A DNA stretch of 64,000 bases from an uncultured Bacteroides sp. (GTDB taxonomy: Bacteria; Bacteroidota; Bacteroidia; Bacteroidales; Bacteroidaceae): positions 124,001 through 188,000 of the forward strand of contig NZ_CALDPF010000039.1 in assembly GCF_937912035.1 (NCBI RefSeq), read 5' to 3'. Within the stretch, counting starts at the first letter, position 1, and every line of letters begins with the position of its first letter. The notes below the pieces were generated by a model. It was not told the origin of the DNA. It made no database searches and was given only the letters and a program-made list of their open reading frames with translations. The translations under genes were made by a program, and so were the position numbers. Below, in pieces: positions 33,094-41,808 of the stretch.

Positions 33094-35478
33094 ATGTTTA
33101 AATATAGAACTTTTAATAATATTATTTTTATTACCTTATTTGTATCAATGATGGGTATACCACAAATTGTGGTTTCTCAGGAAAAAGAAGTGCCTTCTTA
33201 TTCAGAAGATTATGAAGTATTAACAAAAGACGGAGCATGGTGCTGGTTTTCTGATCCTAGAGCTATTTATATTGGTGATAAAATGTTTGGTGGATTTGTT
33301 GATAAAGAAGGTAGTATATGGGCTTTTTCTTATAATCCTCAGACTCATGAAAAGGAGCAATATAAATTGTATGATAAACTTGATTATGATGATCATGCTA
33401 ATCCGTCTATAATGAAATTGCATGATAACCGTCTGGTCATGTTCTTTTCAGCTCATGGGGGAACAAAAAACTCTCCTATGTATTATCGCATAAGTAAATA
33501 TCCCTCAAATATTTCGGAATGGGAGGACATACAAATTATAAATCCTAAGATGGAAGGTGATTTGGGAATTTGTTATAGTAACCCTGCGATGCTTTCTTCT
33601 GAGGATAATCGTGTTTATCTTTTTTTCCGTGGGAGGGATTTTAAACCTACATGTGTTTATTCTGATGACTTGAAAAAATGGAGTGAACCAATTAATATAG
33701 TACGTAATGATCCTGAATATGGTGATTACGGGAGACCTTATACAAAGATAACTACAAATCATAAGGATAAAATATTTTTTGCATTTACAGATGCCCATCC
33801 TCGAAACAGGGCAACTAATTCAATTTATTTTATGATGTATGATAAAGGAAAGTTATGTAAGGCTGATGGTTCTGTAGTTTCTGATACGCTGGGATCTGTA
33901 ACACCATCGCAGGTAGATAAGGTTTACGATGCAACGAAAACTTTTGATAAAGCATGGATTTGGGATATTGCTTTTGATAAAAAAGAGAATCCAGTCCTTG
34001 TCTACGCAAGATTTTCTCATGCTAACAGTATTCATTCGTATTGGTATGCAAGGTGGAATGGTAAAGGTTGGGAGAATCATAAAATAACTGATGCTTCCCT
34101 GTGTTTTATGAGAAATGATTATAATAACAAGAATTATTTTGAATCTGAAGAAAATTATTCTGGTGGAGTTTATTTGGATCATGAAAATCCTAATATAGTA
34201 TATACATCACGTCCAATAGAAAATGTATTTGAAATAGAAAAATGGACTTTCATTGGTGGTAATAAGAAATGGATTAAAGAGTCTGTAACAAGCGAATCTG
34301 AACGTGACAATGTAAGACCGTATGTAGTTCGTAACTATAAAAACGGTCAACCAGCAGTTTTATGGATGTATAATTATAGTTATCCTCATTTTAAGAAATA
34401 TGACACGGCTATAAGAATAAACCAAGAATTTAAAGGTTTTAGCTCAGAATGGAATAAAGAAGACGTTTATAATGTTGCCAATTCTGTATTTGATTGGACA
34501 ATGAACACTTATAAAAAAAATCGTAGTTATTGCGATAAAGGATGGGTTAGTGGTGTTCTTTACAATGGCTTGTTTGATTGGGCAGAAGCAACAGATAATA
34601 AGACTTATTTTGATTTTATGAACCGAATCTTTTCACGTTTCTATTGGCAGCTTGGTGACAGAATGTATCATGGTGATGATATTTGTGTTGGACAGGTATA
34701 TCTTGATATGTACGCAAAATTTAAGAAGAATTCTATGATGATTCCTACAAAAGCTCGTATTGATTGGATTATAAATAATCCCCCTGCAGAGAATATAGAT
34801 ATAACAAAAGGGAGAAGTGACAGATGGTGGTGGTGTGATGCTTTGTATATGGCTCCGGCCGTGTTTACACGTTTGTATACTTTGACTGGTAATAAGCAAT
34901 ATTTGAAGTTTATGCATAAAGAGTTCATTGCATGTTATGAACATCTTTATGATAAAGATGAACATTTATTTTATAGAGATGCCAATTATTTTGGAAAACA
35001 TAATTCAATGGGAAAGAAGATTTTCTGGAGTCGTGGTAATGGTTGGGTTTTGGGAGGACTTGCTGAAATCTTAAAGACTATTCCTATTAATGACAAGAAA
35101 TATCGTCCATATTATGAAAGCTTGTTCCGTGAAATGTGTGAGAAAATTGCTTCTTTACAAGGTAAGGATGGTTATTGGCGTTCTGATCTTTTAAGTCCTG
35201 ATATTTATCCTATGCCTGAGACTAGTGGAACTGGACTTTATACATACGCAATGTTGTATGGAATCAATTCAGGACTTTTGGATGAAAAAACTTATTTGCC
35301 AATTGTAAAAAAAGGTTGGGAAGCAATGGTTAAAGCTGTAAATACAGAAGGAGAAGTTGGTTGGACTCAGATGGTTGCGGCAAAACCTGGATTAGTAGAG
35401 AAGAAAAATAATAGAGGATATTCTACTGGAAGTTTTCTTATGATAGCTTCCGAAATATTAAAATATATCAACAAATAG
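33094..35478 (+). CDS. Two-domain enzyme: PL24/PL25-like beta-propeller plus GH105 unsaturated uronyl hydrolase
   Basis: A 794-residue secreted protein (signal ~1-29). Residues ~40-450 form a BNR_4-like beta-propeller. DDH (H101) and SAHGG (H121) are 20 residues apart, the spacing I recall for the paired catalytic histidines of PL25 ulvan lyases; Y161, R179/R181 and Y216 are further candidates. Residues ~465-794 are a GH105 (YteR-like) (alpha/alpha)6 barrel, with HGDDICVGQ (D528/D529) and RWWWCDALYMAP (D582) as the catalytic-region aspartates. A lyase would cut a uronate polymer and leave a 4,5-unsaturated sugar, which GH105 removes. If the propeller is not catalytic it may only bind glycan. 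Last gene of PUL 1. Confidence 0.8.
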   Translation: MFKYRTFNNIIFITLFVSMMGIPQIVVSQEKEVPSYSEDYEVLTKDGAWCWFSDPRAIYIGDKMFGGFVDKEGSIWAFSYNPQTHEKEQYKLYDKLDYDDHANPSIMKLHDNRLVMFFSAHGGTKNSPMYYRISKYPSNISEWEDIQIINPKMEGDLGICYSNPAMLSSEDNRVYLFFRGRDFKPTCVYSDDLKKWSEPINIVRNDPEYGDYGRPYTKITTNHKDKIFFAFTDAHPRNRATNSIYFMMYDKGKLCKADGSVVSDTLGSVTPSQVDKVYDATKTFDKAWIWDIAFDKKENPVLVYARFSHANSIHSYWYARWNGKGWENHKITDASLCFMRNDYNNKNYFESEENYSGGVYLDHENPNIVYTSRPIENVFEIEKWTFIGGNKKWIKESVTSESERDNVRPYVVRNYKNGQPAVLWMYNYSYPHFKKYDTAIRINQEFKGFSSEWNKEDVYNVANSVFDWTMNTYKKNRSYCDKGWVSGVLYNGLFDWAEATDNKTYFDFMNRIFSRFYWQLGDRMYHGDDICVGQVYLDMYAKFKKNSMMIPTKARIDWIINNPPAENIDITKGRSDRWWWCDALYMAPAVFTRLYTLTGNKQYLKFMHKEFIACYEHLYDKDEHLFYRDANYFGKHNSMGKKIFWSRGNGWVLGGLAEILKTIPINDKKYRPYYESLFREMCEKIASLQGKDGYWRSDLLSPDIYPMPETSGTGLYTYAMLYGINSGLLDEKTYLPIVKKGWEAMVKAVNTEGEVGWTQMVAAKPGLVEKKNNRGYSTGSFLMIASEILKYINK

Positions 35479-35503
35479 ATTCGCCTAATAATATTTACAT
35501 ATG

Positions 35504-35541
35504 TCCCACTAAAATTCTATTTTTGGTGGGATTGTTTTTTT
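35504..35541 (+). terminator. Terminator of PUL 1
   Basis: TCCCAC (35504-35509) pairs with GTGGGA, extended by an A/T stem (total ~12 bp with one wobble), then a run of T. Confidence 0.8.
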
Positions 35542-35669
35542 GTATTTGTAAATTGGTAATCTATTAGTATTTGAATATTAAAGACATAATGTCACGATAA
35601 AGTAATGATAAAAGATTTTACACAATCCTTTGTTTTCTCTTTTGTCCCGAACTAGGATTTATTTAAAAT

Positions 35670-35711
35670 CAAAAGACGGCCCACTACATAAAGTATTTGA
35701 GCCGTCTTTTG
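35670..35711. terminator. Terminator of nifJ
   Basis: CAAAAGACGGC (35670-35680) pairs perfectly with 35701-35711. The A-run in the left arm becomes a U-run for the leftward nifJ transcript. Confidence 0.78.
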
Positions 35712-35735
35712 TATTATATTAATCTGTGTTAGAGA

Positions 35736-38700
35736 TTATTCTTCGTTGCTCCAGTCCATTGCAGCCATGCGCTTGTAAGAAGCATAACGTTTCTTAGCCA
35801 TGTCTTCGCAAGCAGCGAACAAGTCAGCAGCTTCAGTAGGATACTGTTTAGCTACAGAAGCGAAACGAACTTCGCCCTTCAGATAATCCTGGAATCCTTC
35901 CCAGTTTGGTTCTTTAGAGTCGAGTGAGAATGGGTTCTTACCTTCCTCTTCCAATGCTGGGTTGAAGCGCCACAAGTGCCAGTAACCACATTCTACAGCC
36001 TTAGCCTCTTCAGCCTGAGATTTACCCATACCAGCTTTCAAACCGTGATTGATACATGGAGCGTAAGCGATAACCAATGATGGACCTGGATAAGCTTCAG
36101 CTTCGCGGATAGCCTTCAATGTCTGAGCCTGGTCAGCACCCATTGCAATCTGTGCAACGTAAACATATCCGTAAGTTGTAGCGATCATACCAAGGTCTTT
36201 CTTACGTACTCTCTTACCAGATGCAGCGAATTTAGCGATAGCACCAAGAGGAGTAGCCTTAGATGACTGACCACCAGTGTTAGAGTAAACTTCTGTATCA
36301 AGTACAAGGATGTTTACATCTTCGCCAGAAGCGATAACGTGGTCAAGACCACCGTAACCTATATCGTAAGAAGCACCGTCACCACCGATAATCCACTGTG
36401 AGCGTTTTACCAAGTAGTCTTTGAATTCAGCGATAGTAGCGCAGTAAGAGCACTTATCTTTAGCAGCTTCTACCATAGGGATGATCTTTTCAGCAGCAGC
36501 TTTGCTCTTGTCAGCATCGTTGCGGCCGTCAATCCATTCCTGGAATGCTTCTTTATATTCAGCTGGAGTACCTTCAGCAGCGATAGCAGCCTTCATAGCT
36601 TCTTCCAGACGGTTGCGGAGTTTCTTGTTAGCCAATTCCATACCAAGACCGAATTCGCAGAAGTCTTCGAACAATGAGTTAGCCCATGCTGGACCCTGAC
36701 CCTTTTCGTTAGTAGTATATGGAGTTGAAGGAACTGAACCAGAATAGATAGAAGAACATCCTGTTGCATTAGCTACCATTTCACGGTCACCGAACAACTG
36801 AGAAATCAATTTAACGTATGGAGTTTCACCACAACCAGAGCAAGCTCCAGAGAACTCGAACAATGGAGTAGCGAACTGAGAGTTCTTAACGTTAGCCTTG
36901 ATGTCAACCAAGTGCTGTTTGCTCTTAACGTTTTCAGCGCAGTAAGTCCAGTTAGCAGCTTCAGCAAGCTGAGTTTCAAGAGGTTTCATAGTAAGAGCCT
37001 TACCACCCTTCTTAGGATTACCCGGACATACGTCAGCACAGTTACCGCAACCCAAGCAGTCCATTACGTCAACCTGCATACGGAATGTCATACCGTCGAA
37101 CTGCTTACCTACAGCCTTCAATGTAGTGAAGTTAGCACCAGCCTGTTCGTTAGCGTCAAGAACGAATGGACGGATAGCAGCGTGAGGACAAACGTAAGCA
37201 CACTTGTTACACTGGATACAGTTTTCAGCATTCCATTCTGGAACGAAAGCAGCTACACCACGTTTTTCGTATTTAGCTGTTCCCTGATGCCAAGTACCGT
37301 CTTCGATACCCTTGAATGCAGAAACTGGAAGCAAGTCACCATCCTGAGCGTTGATAGGACGAACAACTTCGTTAATGAATGCTGGATCGTTGTTAGCAGC
37401 AGCACCTTCAACTTCGAGGCTAGCCCATGCTGGATCTACAGTAAGCTGTTTGTATTCACCACCGCGGTCAACAGCAGCATAGTTCTTGTTTACAACGTCT
37501 TCACCCTTCTTACCGTAAGACTTAACGATAAATTTCTTCATCTGTTCTACAGCAAGTTCTACAGGGATAACGCCTGTGATACGGAAGAATGCAGACTGAA
37601 GGATTGTGTTAGTACGGTTACCAAGACCGATTTCCTGAGCAATCTTAGTTGCGTTGATGTAGTAAACAGTGATATTGTTTTCTGCGAAATATTTCTTAAC
37701 CTTGTTAGGCAAGTTCTTAGCAAGTTCTTCACCTTCCCAGATTGTGTTAAGAAGGAAAGTACCGTTCTTACGCAAACCGCGAGTTACATCGTACATGTGC
37801 AAATAAGCCTGTACGTGGCAAGCTACGAAGTTAGGAGTAGTTACCAAGTATGTAGAGCGGATTGGGTGATCACCGAAACGCAAGTGAGAGCAAGTGAAAC
37901 CACCAGACTTCTTAGAGTCGTAAGAGAAGTATGCCTGGCAATATTTGTTAGTGTTGTCACCGATAATCTTAACTGAGTTCTTGTTAGCACCTACAGTACC
38001 GTCAGCACCAAGTCCGTAGAATTTAGCTTCGAACATACCTTCGCCGCCAAGAGCGATTTCTTCTTTCTTAGGAAGAGAAGTGAATGTAACGTCGTCAACT
38101 ATACCGATTGTGAAGTGGTCTTTTGGAGTAGGCAAAGCCAAGTTTTCGTAAACAGAAAGGATCTGAGCAGGAGTTGTATCCTTAGAACCAAGACCGTAGC
38201 GTCCGCCAACGATAACAGGAGCATTTTCCTGTCCGTAGAAGCAGTCTTTAACGTCAAGGTAAAGAGGTTCACCGTTAGCTCCAGGTTCTTTTGTACGGTC
38301 AAGAACTGCGATACGTTTAGCAGTCTTAGGTACAGCAGCCAAGAAGTGTTTAGCTGAGAACGGACGATACAAGTGTACAGAAACCAAACCAACTTTTTCG
38401 CCGTTAGCCATCAAGTGGTCGATAGCTTCGCGAGCAGCTTCTGTTACAGAACCCATAGCGATGATTACGCGTTCAGCGTCTTCAGCACCATAGTAGTTGA
38501 ACAAGCCGTAGTTACGTCCTGTAATCTTGCTGATTTCGTTCATATATTCTTCTACGATAGCAGGAACTGCATCATAGAATGGGTTGCATGATTCTCTGTG
38601 CTGGAAGAAGTGGTCTGGGTTTTCAGCCATACCGCGTGCAACTGGCTTGTTAGGGCTTAGTGCACGTTCACGGAATTCAGCCAAAGCTTTCTGGTCGATA

Positions 38701-39287
38701 AGTGGAGCGAGGTCTTCGTTTTCCAACATTTCGATTTTCTGTATTTCGTGTGAAGTACGGAAACCATCGAAGAAGTTCAAGAATGGAACGCGTGATTTGA
38801 TAGTTGACAAGTGAGCAACACCGGCCAAGTCCATAACTTCCTGTACAGAACCTTCGCAAAGCATAGCGAAACCTGTCTGACGGCAAGACATAACGTCCTG
38901 ATGGTCACCGAAGATACACAATGCGTGAGAAGCAAGTGTACGAGCTGATACGTGGAATACACATGGAAGGAATTCACCTGCAATCTTATACATGTTAGGG
39001 ATCATAAGAAGAAGACCCTGAGATGCAGTGTAAGTAGTAGTCAGTGCACCAGCCTGAAGAGATCCGTGTACAGCACCTGCTGCACCGCCTTCTGACTGCA
39101 TTTCCTGAACAAGAACTGTTTCGCCGAAGATGTTTTTACGTCCTGCGGCAGCCCATTCATCTACATATTCAGCCATTGTAGAAGATGGAGTGATAGGATA
39201 GATAGCTGCTACTTCTGAGAACATATACGAGATATGTGCTGCAGCCTGGTTACCATCACAAGTGATGAATTTTTTTTGTTTAGTCAT
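35736..39287 (-). CDS. nifJ: Pyruvate:ferredoxin (flavodoxin) oxidoreductase, single chain
   Basis: A 1183-residue enzyme. It converts pyruvate and CoA to acetyl-CoA and CO2, reducing ferredoxin; it is central to anaerobic metabolism. Domains in order: N-terminal pyruvate/TPP-contact domain (ITPSSTMAEYVDEWA), a transketolase-C-like domain, the gamma domain (~420-630), a two-cluster ferredoxin domain (CIQCNKCAYVCP from C690; CLGCGNCADVCPG from C744), and the TPP domain with GDGASYDIGYGGLDH and NTGGQSSKATP. Codon use is strikingly biased to a few preferred codons, as in a highly expressed gene. The bias also opens long antisense ORFs that are not genes. Confidence 0.97.
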   Translation of the reverse strand: MTKQKKFITCDGNQAAAHISYMFSEVAAIYPITPSSTMAEYVDEWAAAGRKNIFGETVLVQEMQSEGGAAGAVHGSLQAGALTTTYTASQGLLLMIPNMYKIAGEFLPCVFHVSARTLASHALCIFGDHQDVMSCRQTGFAMLCEGSVQEVMDLAGVAHLSTIKSRVPFLNFFDGFRTSHEIQKIEMLENEDLAPLIDQKALAEFRERALSPNKPVARGMAENPDHFFQHRESCNPFYDAVPAIVEEYMNEISKITGRNYGLFNYYGAEDAERVIIAMGSVTEAAREAIDHLMANGEKVGLVSVHLYRPFSAKHFLAAVPKTAKRIAVLDRTKEPGANGEPLYLDVKDCFYGQENAPVIVGGRYGLGSKDTTPAQILSVYENLALPTPKDHFTIGIVDDVTFTSLPKKEEIALGGEGMFEAKFYGLGADGTVGANKNSVKIIGDNTNKYCQAYFSYDSKKSGGFTCSHLRFGDHPIRSTYLVTTPNFVACHVQAYLHMYDVTRGLRKNGTFLLNTIWEGEELAKNLPNKVKKYFAENNITVYYINATKIAQEIGLGNRTNTILQSAFFRITGVIPVELAVEQMKKFIVKSYGKKGEDVVNKNYAAVDRGGEYKQLTVDPAWASLEVEGAAANNDPAFINEVVRPINAQDGDLLPVSAFKGIEDGTWHQGTAKYEKRGVAAFVPEWNAENCIQCNKCAYVCPHAAIRPFVLDANEQAGANFTTLKAVGKQFDGMTFRMQVDVMDCLGCGNCADVCPGNPKKGGKALTMKPLETQLAEAANWTYCAENVKSKQHLVDIKANVKNSQFATPLFEFSGACSGCGETPYVKLISQLFGDREMVANATGCSSIYSGSVPSTPYTTNEKGQGPAWANSLFEDFCEFGLGMELANKKLRNRLEEAMKAAIAAEGTPAEYKEAFQEWIDGRNDADKSKAAAEKIIPMVEAAKDKCSYCATIAEFKDYLVKRSQWIIGGDGASYDIGYGGLDHVIASGEDVNILVLDTEVYSNTGGQSSKATPLGAIAKFAASGKRVRKKDLGMIATTYGYVYVAQIAMGADQAQTLKAIREAEAYPGPSLVIAYAPCINHGLKAGMGKSQAEEAKAVECGYWHLWRFNPALEEEGKNPFSLDSKEPNWEGFQDYLKGEVRFASVAKQYPTEAADLFAACEDMAKKRYASYKRMAAMDWSNEE

Positions 39288-39335
39288 ACAATTACTAAAT
39301 TATAATAATTAGTTAATAAGAACTTGTATTCTCGT

Positions 39336-40514
39336 TTAATATAAAAATCCAAACATCCACAACGGAATCTGGTTACCATGTCCCAATTCCAGTTTGTGCA
39401 TTGCGTAATAAACGTTCGGATTGGTTTTGAATTTACCTCCTTCAGCACAAATTCTAAAGTGGATATTATTGTCAACAAGGAAAGATGTTCCTTTGTCTCC
39501 CTTATTGATTTTATGGTCTTTCCACAATGAATTTACAAAAAAAGTTTCCAAAACATCCTGTTCTTCAACTTTAACCGGATATATACTATACATCAGGCTT
39601 GTGTTGTGCATCATTATTTTTGAAGGCTTTTTAGGGAAATCTTCACCTTTAGGATAAACCATATTTATAAGTCTTGCGTCTGCCAGATATTTTATATAGT
39701 TCATTACAGTAGCCCTTGAAGTTTGTATTTCCTCTGCCAGTTGACTCACGTTTGGAGCTCCTGGCCCATCAACCGCCAGTAAATATAGTAATTTTTTTAT
39801 TTTCGATAGATATTTTAGTTCAATTTGTTTTATTAACAGAATATCTACTTCTACCATCATATTCATGGTTTTAAGTAGATTTTCTGAGAAATTTCTTTTT
39901 TCAAGAAAAAAAGGATAGAATCCATGATGTATATAATCCTGAAGATATTGAGTTGGATTTACATGTGGCAATATAGTTTTTGCAATGTGTTCGTGATTGT
40001 TAAGTATTTCTTCAAGAGTGTATTTTGAGAAATTGTTTCCAGTTTGCAGATTAAGAAATTCCCTGAATGAGAAACCTCTTAAGTTATATGATTTTACTAT
40101 TCCGTTCAGCTCAGGATTTTCTTCTTTTAATCTCATTACTGATGAACCTGTAAAAACAATTTTCAGGTTAGGAAATCTATCATAACATGTTCGTAATGAT
40201 TTACTCCAATCCGGAAGTTTGAAAACCTGGTCAATTAGGAGAACCTTACCTCCACGTTTAATGAAATCTGAAGCAAAATCAACCAGATTTACTTGTGAAA
40301 AATAAAAATTATTCATGTTTACATAAAGGCAAGAACGGTCAAAACCAAACTTCTCTTTTGCATATTGCAACAGGAAAGTAGTTTTACCAACTCCTCTCGT
40401 TCCTTTAATACCAATCAGACGTGCACTCCAGTCTATTTCGTCCATAAGATCTCTGCGTACGGGAGCATTGGTATGTTCTACTAAATAAGAATGTGTTCTG
40501 TAAAAAGCCTCCAT
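39336..40514 (-). CDS. AAA ATPase with DUF4143 domain; Walker B Glu replaced by Gln
   Basis: A 392-residue cytoplasmic protein. Walker A is GTRGVGKTT (38-46). Walker B reads LLIDQ (D95-Q96) where this family normally has LFIDE, so the catalytic glutamate is missing. The sensor IVFTGSS and the SFREFLNL segment are normal, and a winged-helix/DUF4143 C-terminal half follows. Such ATPases are common in Bacteroides and of unknown function. I choose the ATG at 40514 because a consensus promoter lies just upstream (40537-40567), inside the longer ORF. Its gene ends 48 bp before nifJ in the same direction. Confidence 0.83.
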   Translation of the reverse strand: MEAFYRTHSYLVEHTNAPVRRDLMDEIDWSARLIGIKGTRGVGKTTFLLQYAKEKFGFDRSCLYVNMNNFYFSQVNLVDFASDFIKRGGKVLLIDQVFKLPDWSKSLRTCYDRFPNLKIVFTGSSVMRLKEENPELNGIVKSYNLRGFSFREFLNLQTGNNFSKYTLEEILNNHEHIAKTILPHVNPTQYLQDYIHHGFYPFFLEKRNFSENLLKTMNMMVEVDILLIKQIELKYLSKIKKLLYLLAVDGPGAPNVSQLAEEIQTSRATVMNYIKYLADARLINMVYPKGEDFPKKPSKIMMHNTSLMYSIYPVKVEEQDVLETFFVNSLWKDHKINKGDKGTSFLVDNNIHFRICAEGGKFKTNPNVYYAMHKLELGHGNQIPLWMFGFLY

Positions 40515-40536
40515 GAATATATTCTTTACTTCGGTG

Positions 40537-40567
40537 CAAATATACGAATAGTTCATAATATTGCAAA
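40537..40567 (-). promoter_or_regulatory. Consensus Bacteroidetes promoter of the AAA ATPase gene
   Basis: TTTG (40564-40567), 19 bp, TATATTTG (40537-40544) on the minus strand: a full match to TTTG-N19-21-TAnnTTTG, 22 bp before the ATG. Confidence 0.75.
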
Positions 40568-40597
40568 CTAGACATAGCAAAAATTATTTTTTTAGTA

Positions 40598-40605
40598 TAT
40601 CTTTG
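40598..40605 (+). promoter_or_regulatory. TAnnTTTG promoter box of the ATP-grasp-like gene
   Basis: A perfect TATCTTTG, 24 bp before the ATG at 40630. No clear -33 element was found. Confidence 0.45.
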
Positions 40606-40629
40606 TAGATAAAAATCTGTGAAGAAACG

Positions 40630-41808
40630 ATGGAAAAGTTGTTATATATATTCAATCCTTGGCACGACATGGCCTTGGCTAATTTCACTCCATATTTTAA
40701 AGTATCATCGGAAATACTTCGCATGAGTGTCGATTTGTGTTTCCTCCCAGTCTGGTATGCTACTGATGATGCATATATTAGAATCTACGATATCGATACG
40801 GTTGAAACTTTTATTTCCCAGGTATCTGAATTCAGAAAATTTGAGAAGTCAAGATTTGTTGAAAACAGTTTTGTATGCGATATTGTGCCTTGGGGTTGGA
40901 GCCCTTCCTTAGTGCATACGCTTGTTAAAGACGGGGTCGACAGCAGTTTTTTGCCAAATCATGAGACACTGGATAAAATACGTTTCTTGTCCGGCAGGCA
41001 GAGGTGTGTAGATGTATTGTCAGAACTTTCCGTTGTTGATTCTACATGTGGAAAGGCCTTTTGCTGTTATAGCATGGAAGATGTGAAAAACTGTCTTCAA
41101 ATATACGGTAAACTTATACTTAAATCTCCATGGTCAGGTAGTGGCAGAGGTCTTTGTCATGTATCTTCTGATGCATGGAGTAAAAATATTGAAGGGTGGA
41201 TTTCACGTATTATTCGCACTCAAGGATGTGTAATGGCTGAACCAATATATAATAAGGTGTGCGATTTTGCAATGGAGTTCTATTCTTCTCCCGGAGGTAG
41301 TGTGTCTTTTGCCGGCTATTCATTGTTTGAGACTGATGCTTTTGGCAATTATAAGCAGAATTTATTATTGTCTGATGATGAGATAGAAACACGTTTGCTT
41401 TCTTACAATATTCCGTTGGACACATTGCGTGAAGTACGCAGGCGATTGATAGGTATATTAAGCAAAATGATAGCAGGAGCTTATACTGGTTATTTCGGAG
41501 TGGATATGATGTTGTGTCTTCAAAACGAAAAGATATTGTTACACCCATGTGTAGAAATAAATATGAGGATGAATATGGGTGTCGTGTCACGCATCATTTA
41601 TGACAGATACCTATCTTCATCCTCACATGGCTATTTTGTTACAGAACATTATAATTCAGATGGCGAAGCTCTGCTGTCTCATCGGAAAATGTTGTCCGAT
41701 CAACCTTTGGTTCTTGATTCCGATGGTCGTATTAAAAACGGATATCTCACTCTTACTCCTGTTCTGTCTTCTACTCGATACCAGGCATACGTGATTGTAA
41801 AGGAATGA
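40630..41808 (+). CDS. Uncharacterised protein with ATP-grasp-like motifs
   Basis: A 392-residue cytoplasmic protein without a signal peptide that I do not recognise as a named family. It has the layout of an ATP-grasp enzyme: KLILKSPWSGSGRGL (161-175) resembles the lysine plus glycine-rich loop, AEPIYNKVCDFAMEF (203-217) the hinge region, and GVDMM (290-294) plus HPCVEINMRMNMG (305-317) the Mg-binding Asp and E-x-N motif. ATP-grasp enzymes join a carboxylate to an amine or thiol via an acylphosphate; the substrate is unknown. The N-terminal FNPWHDMALAN is likely also conserved. It overlaps the convergent S41 protease gene by 38 bp. Confidence 0.65.
   Translation: MEKLLYIFNPWHDMALANFTPYFKVSSEILRMSVDLCFLPVWYATDDAYIRIYDIDTVETFISQVSEFRKFEKSRFVENSFVCDIVPWGWSPSLVHTLVKDGVDSSFLPNHETLDKIRFLSGRQRCVDVLSELSVVDSTCGKAFCCYSMEDVKNCLQIYGKLILKSPWSGSGRGLCHVSSDAWSKNIEGWISRIIRTQGCVMAEPIYNKVCDFAMEFYSSPGGSVSFAGYSLFETDAFGNYKQNLLLSDDEIETRLLSYNIPLDTLREVRRRLIGILSKMIAGAYTGYFGVDMMLCLQNEKILLHPCVEINMRMNMGVVSRIIYDRYLSSSSHGYFVTEHYNSDGEALLSHRKMLSDQPLVLDSDGRIKNGYLTLTPVLSSTRYQAYVIVKE

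Noticed and set aside
36912..37976. 354-codon open frame antisense to nifJ, plus several shorter antisense frames there
   Set aside because: Product is a low-complexity Ser/Thr/Val/Phe-rich string with no domain. It arises because nifJ uses a small set of preferred codons that leave few stops on the opposite strand.
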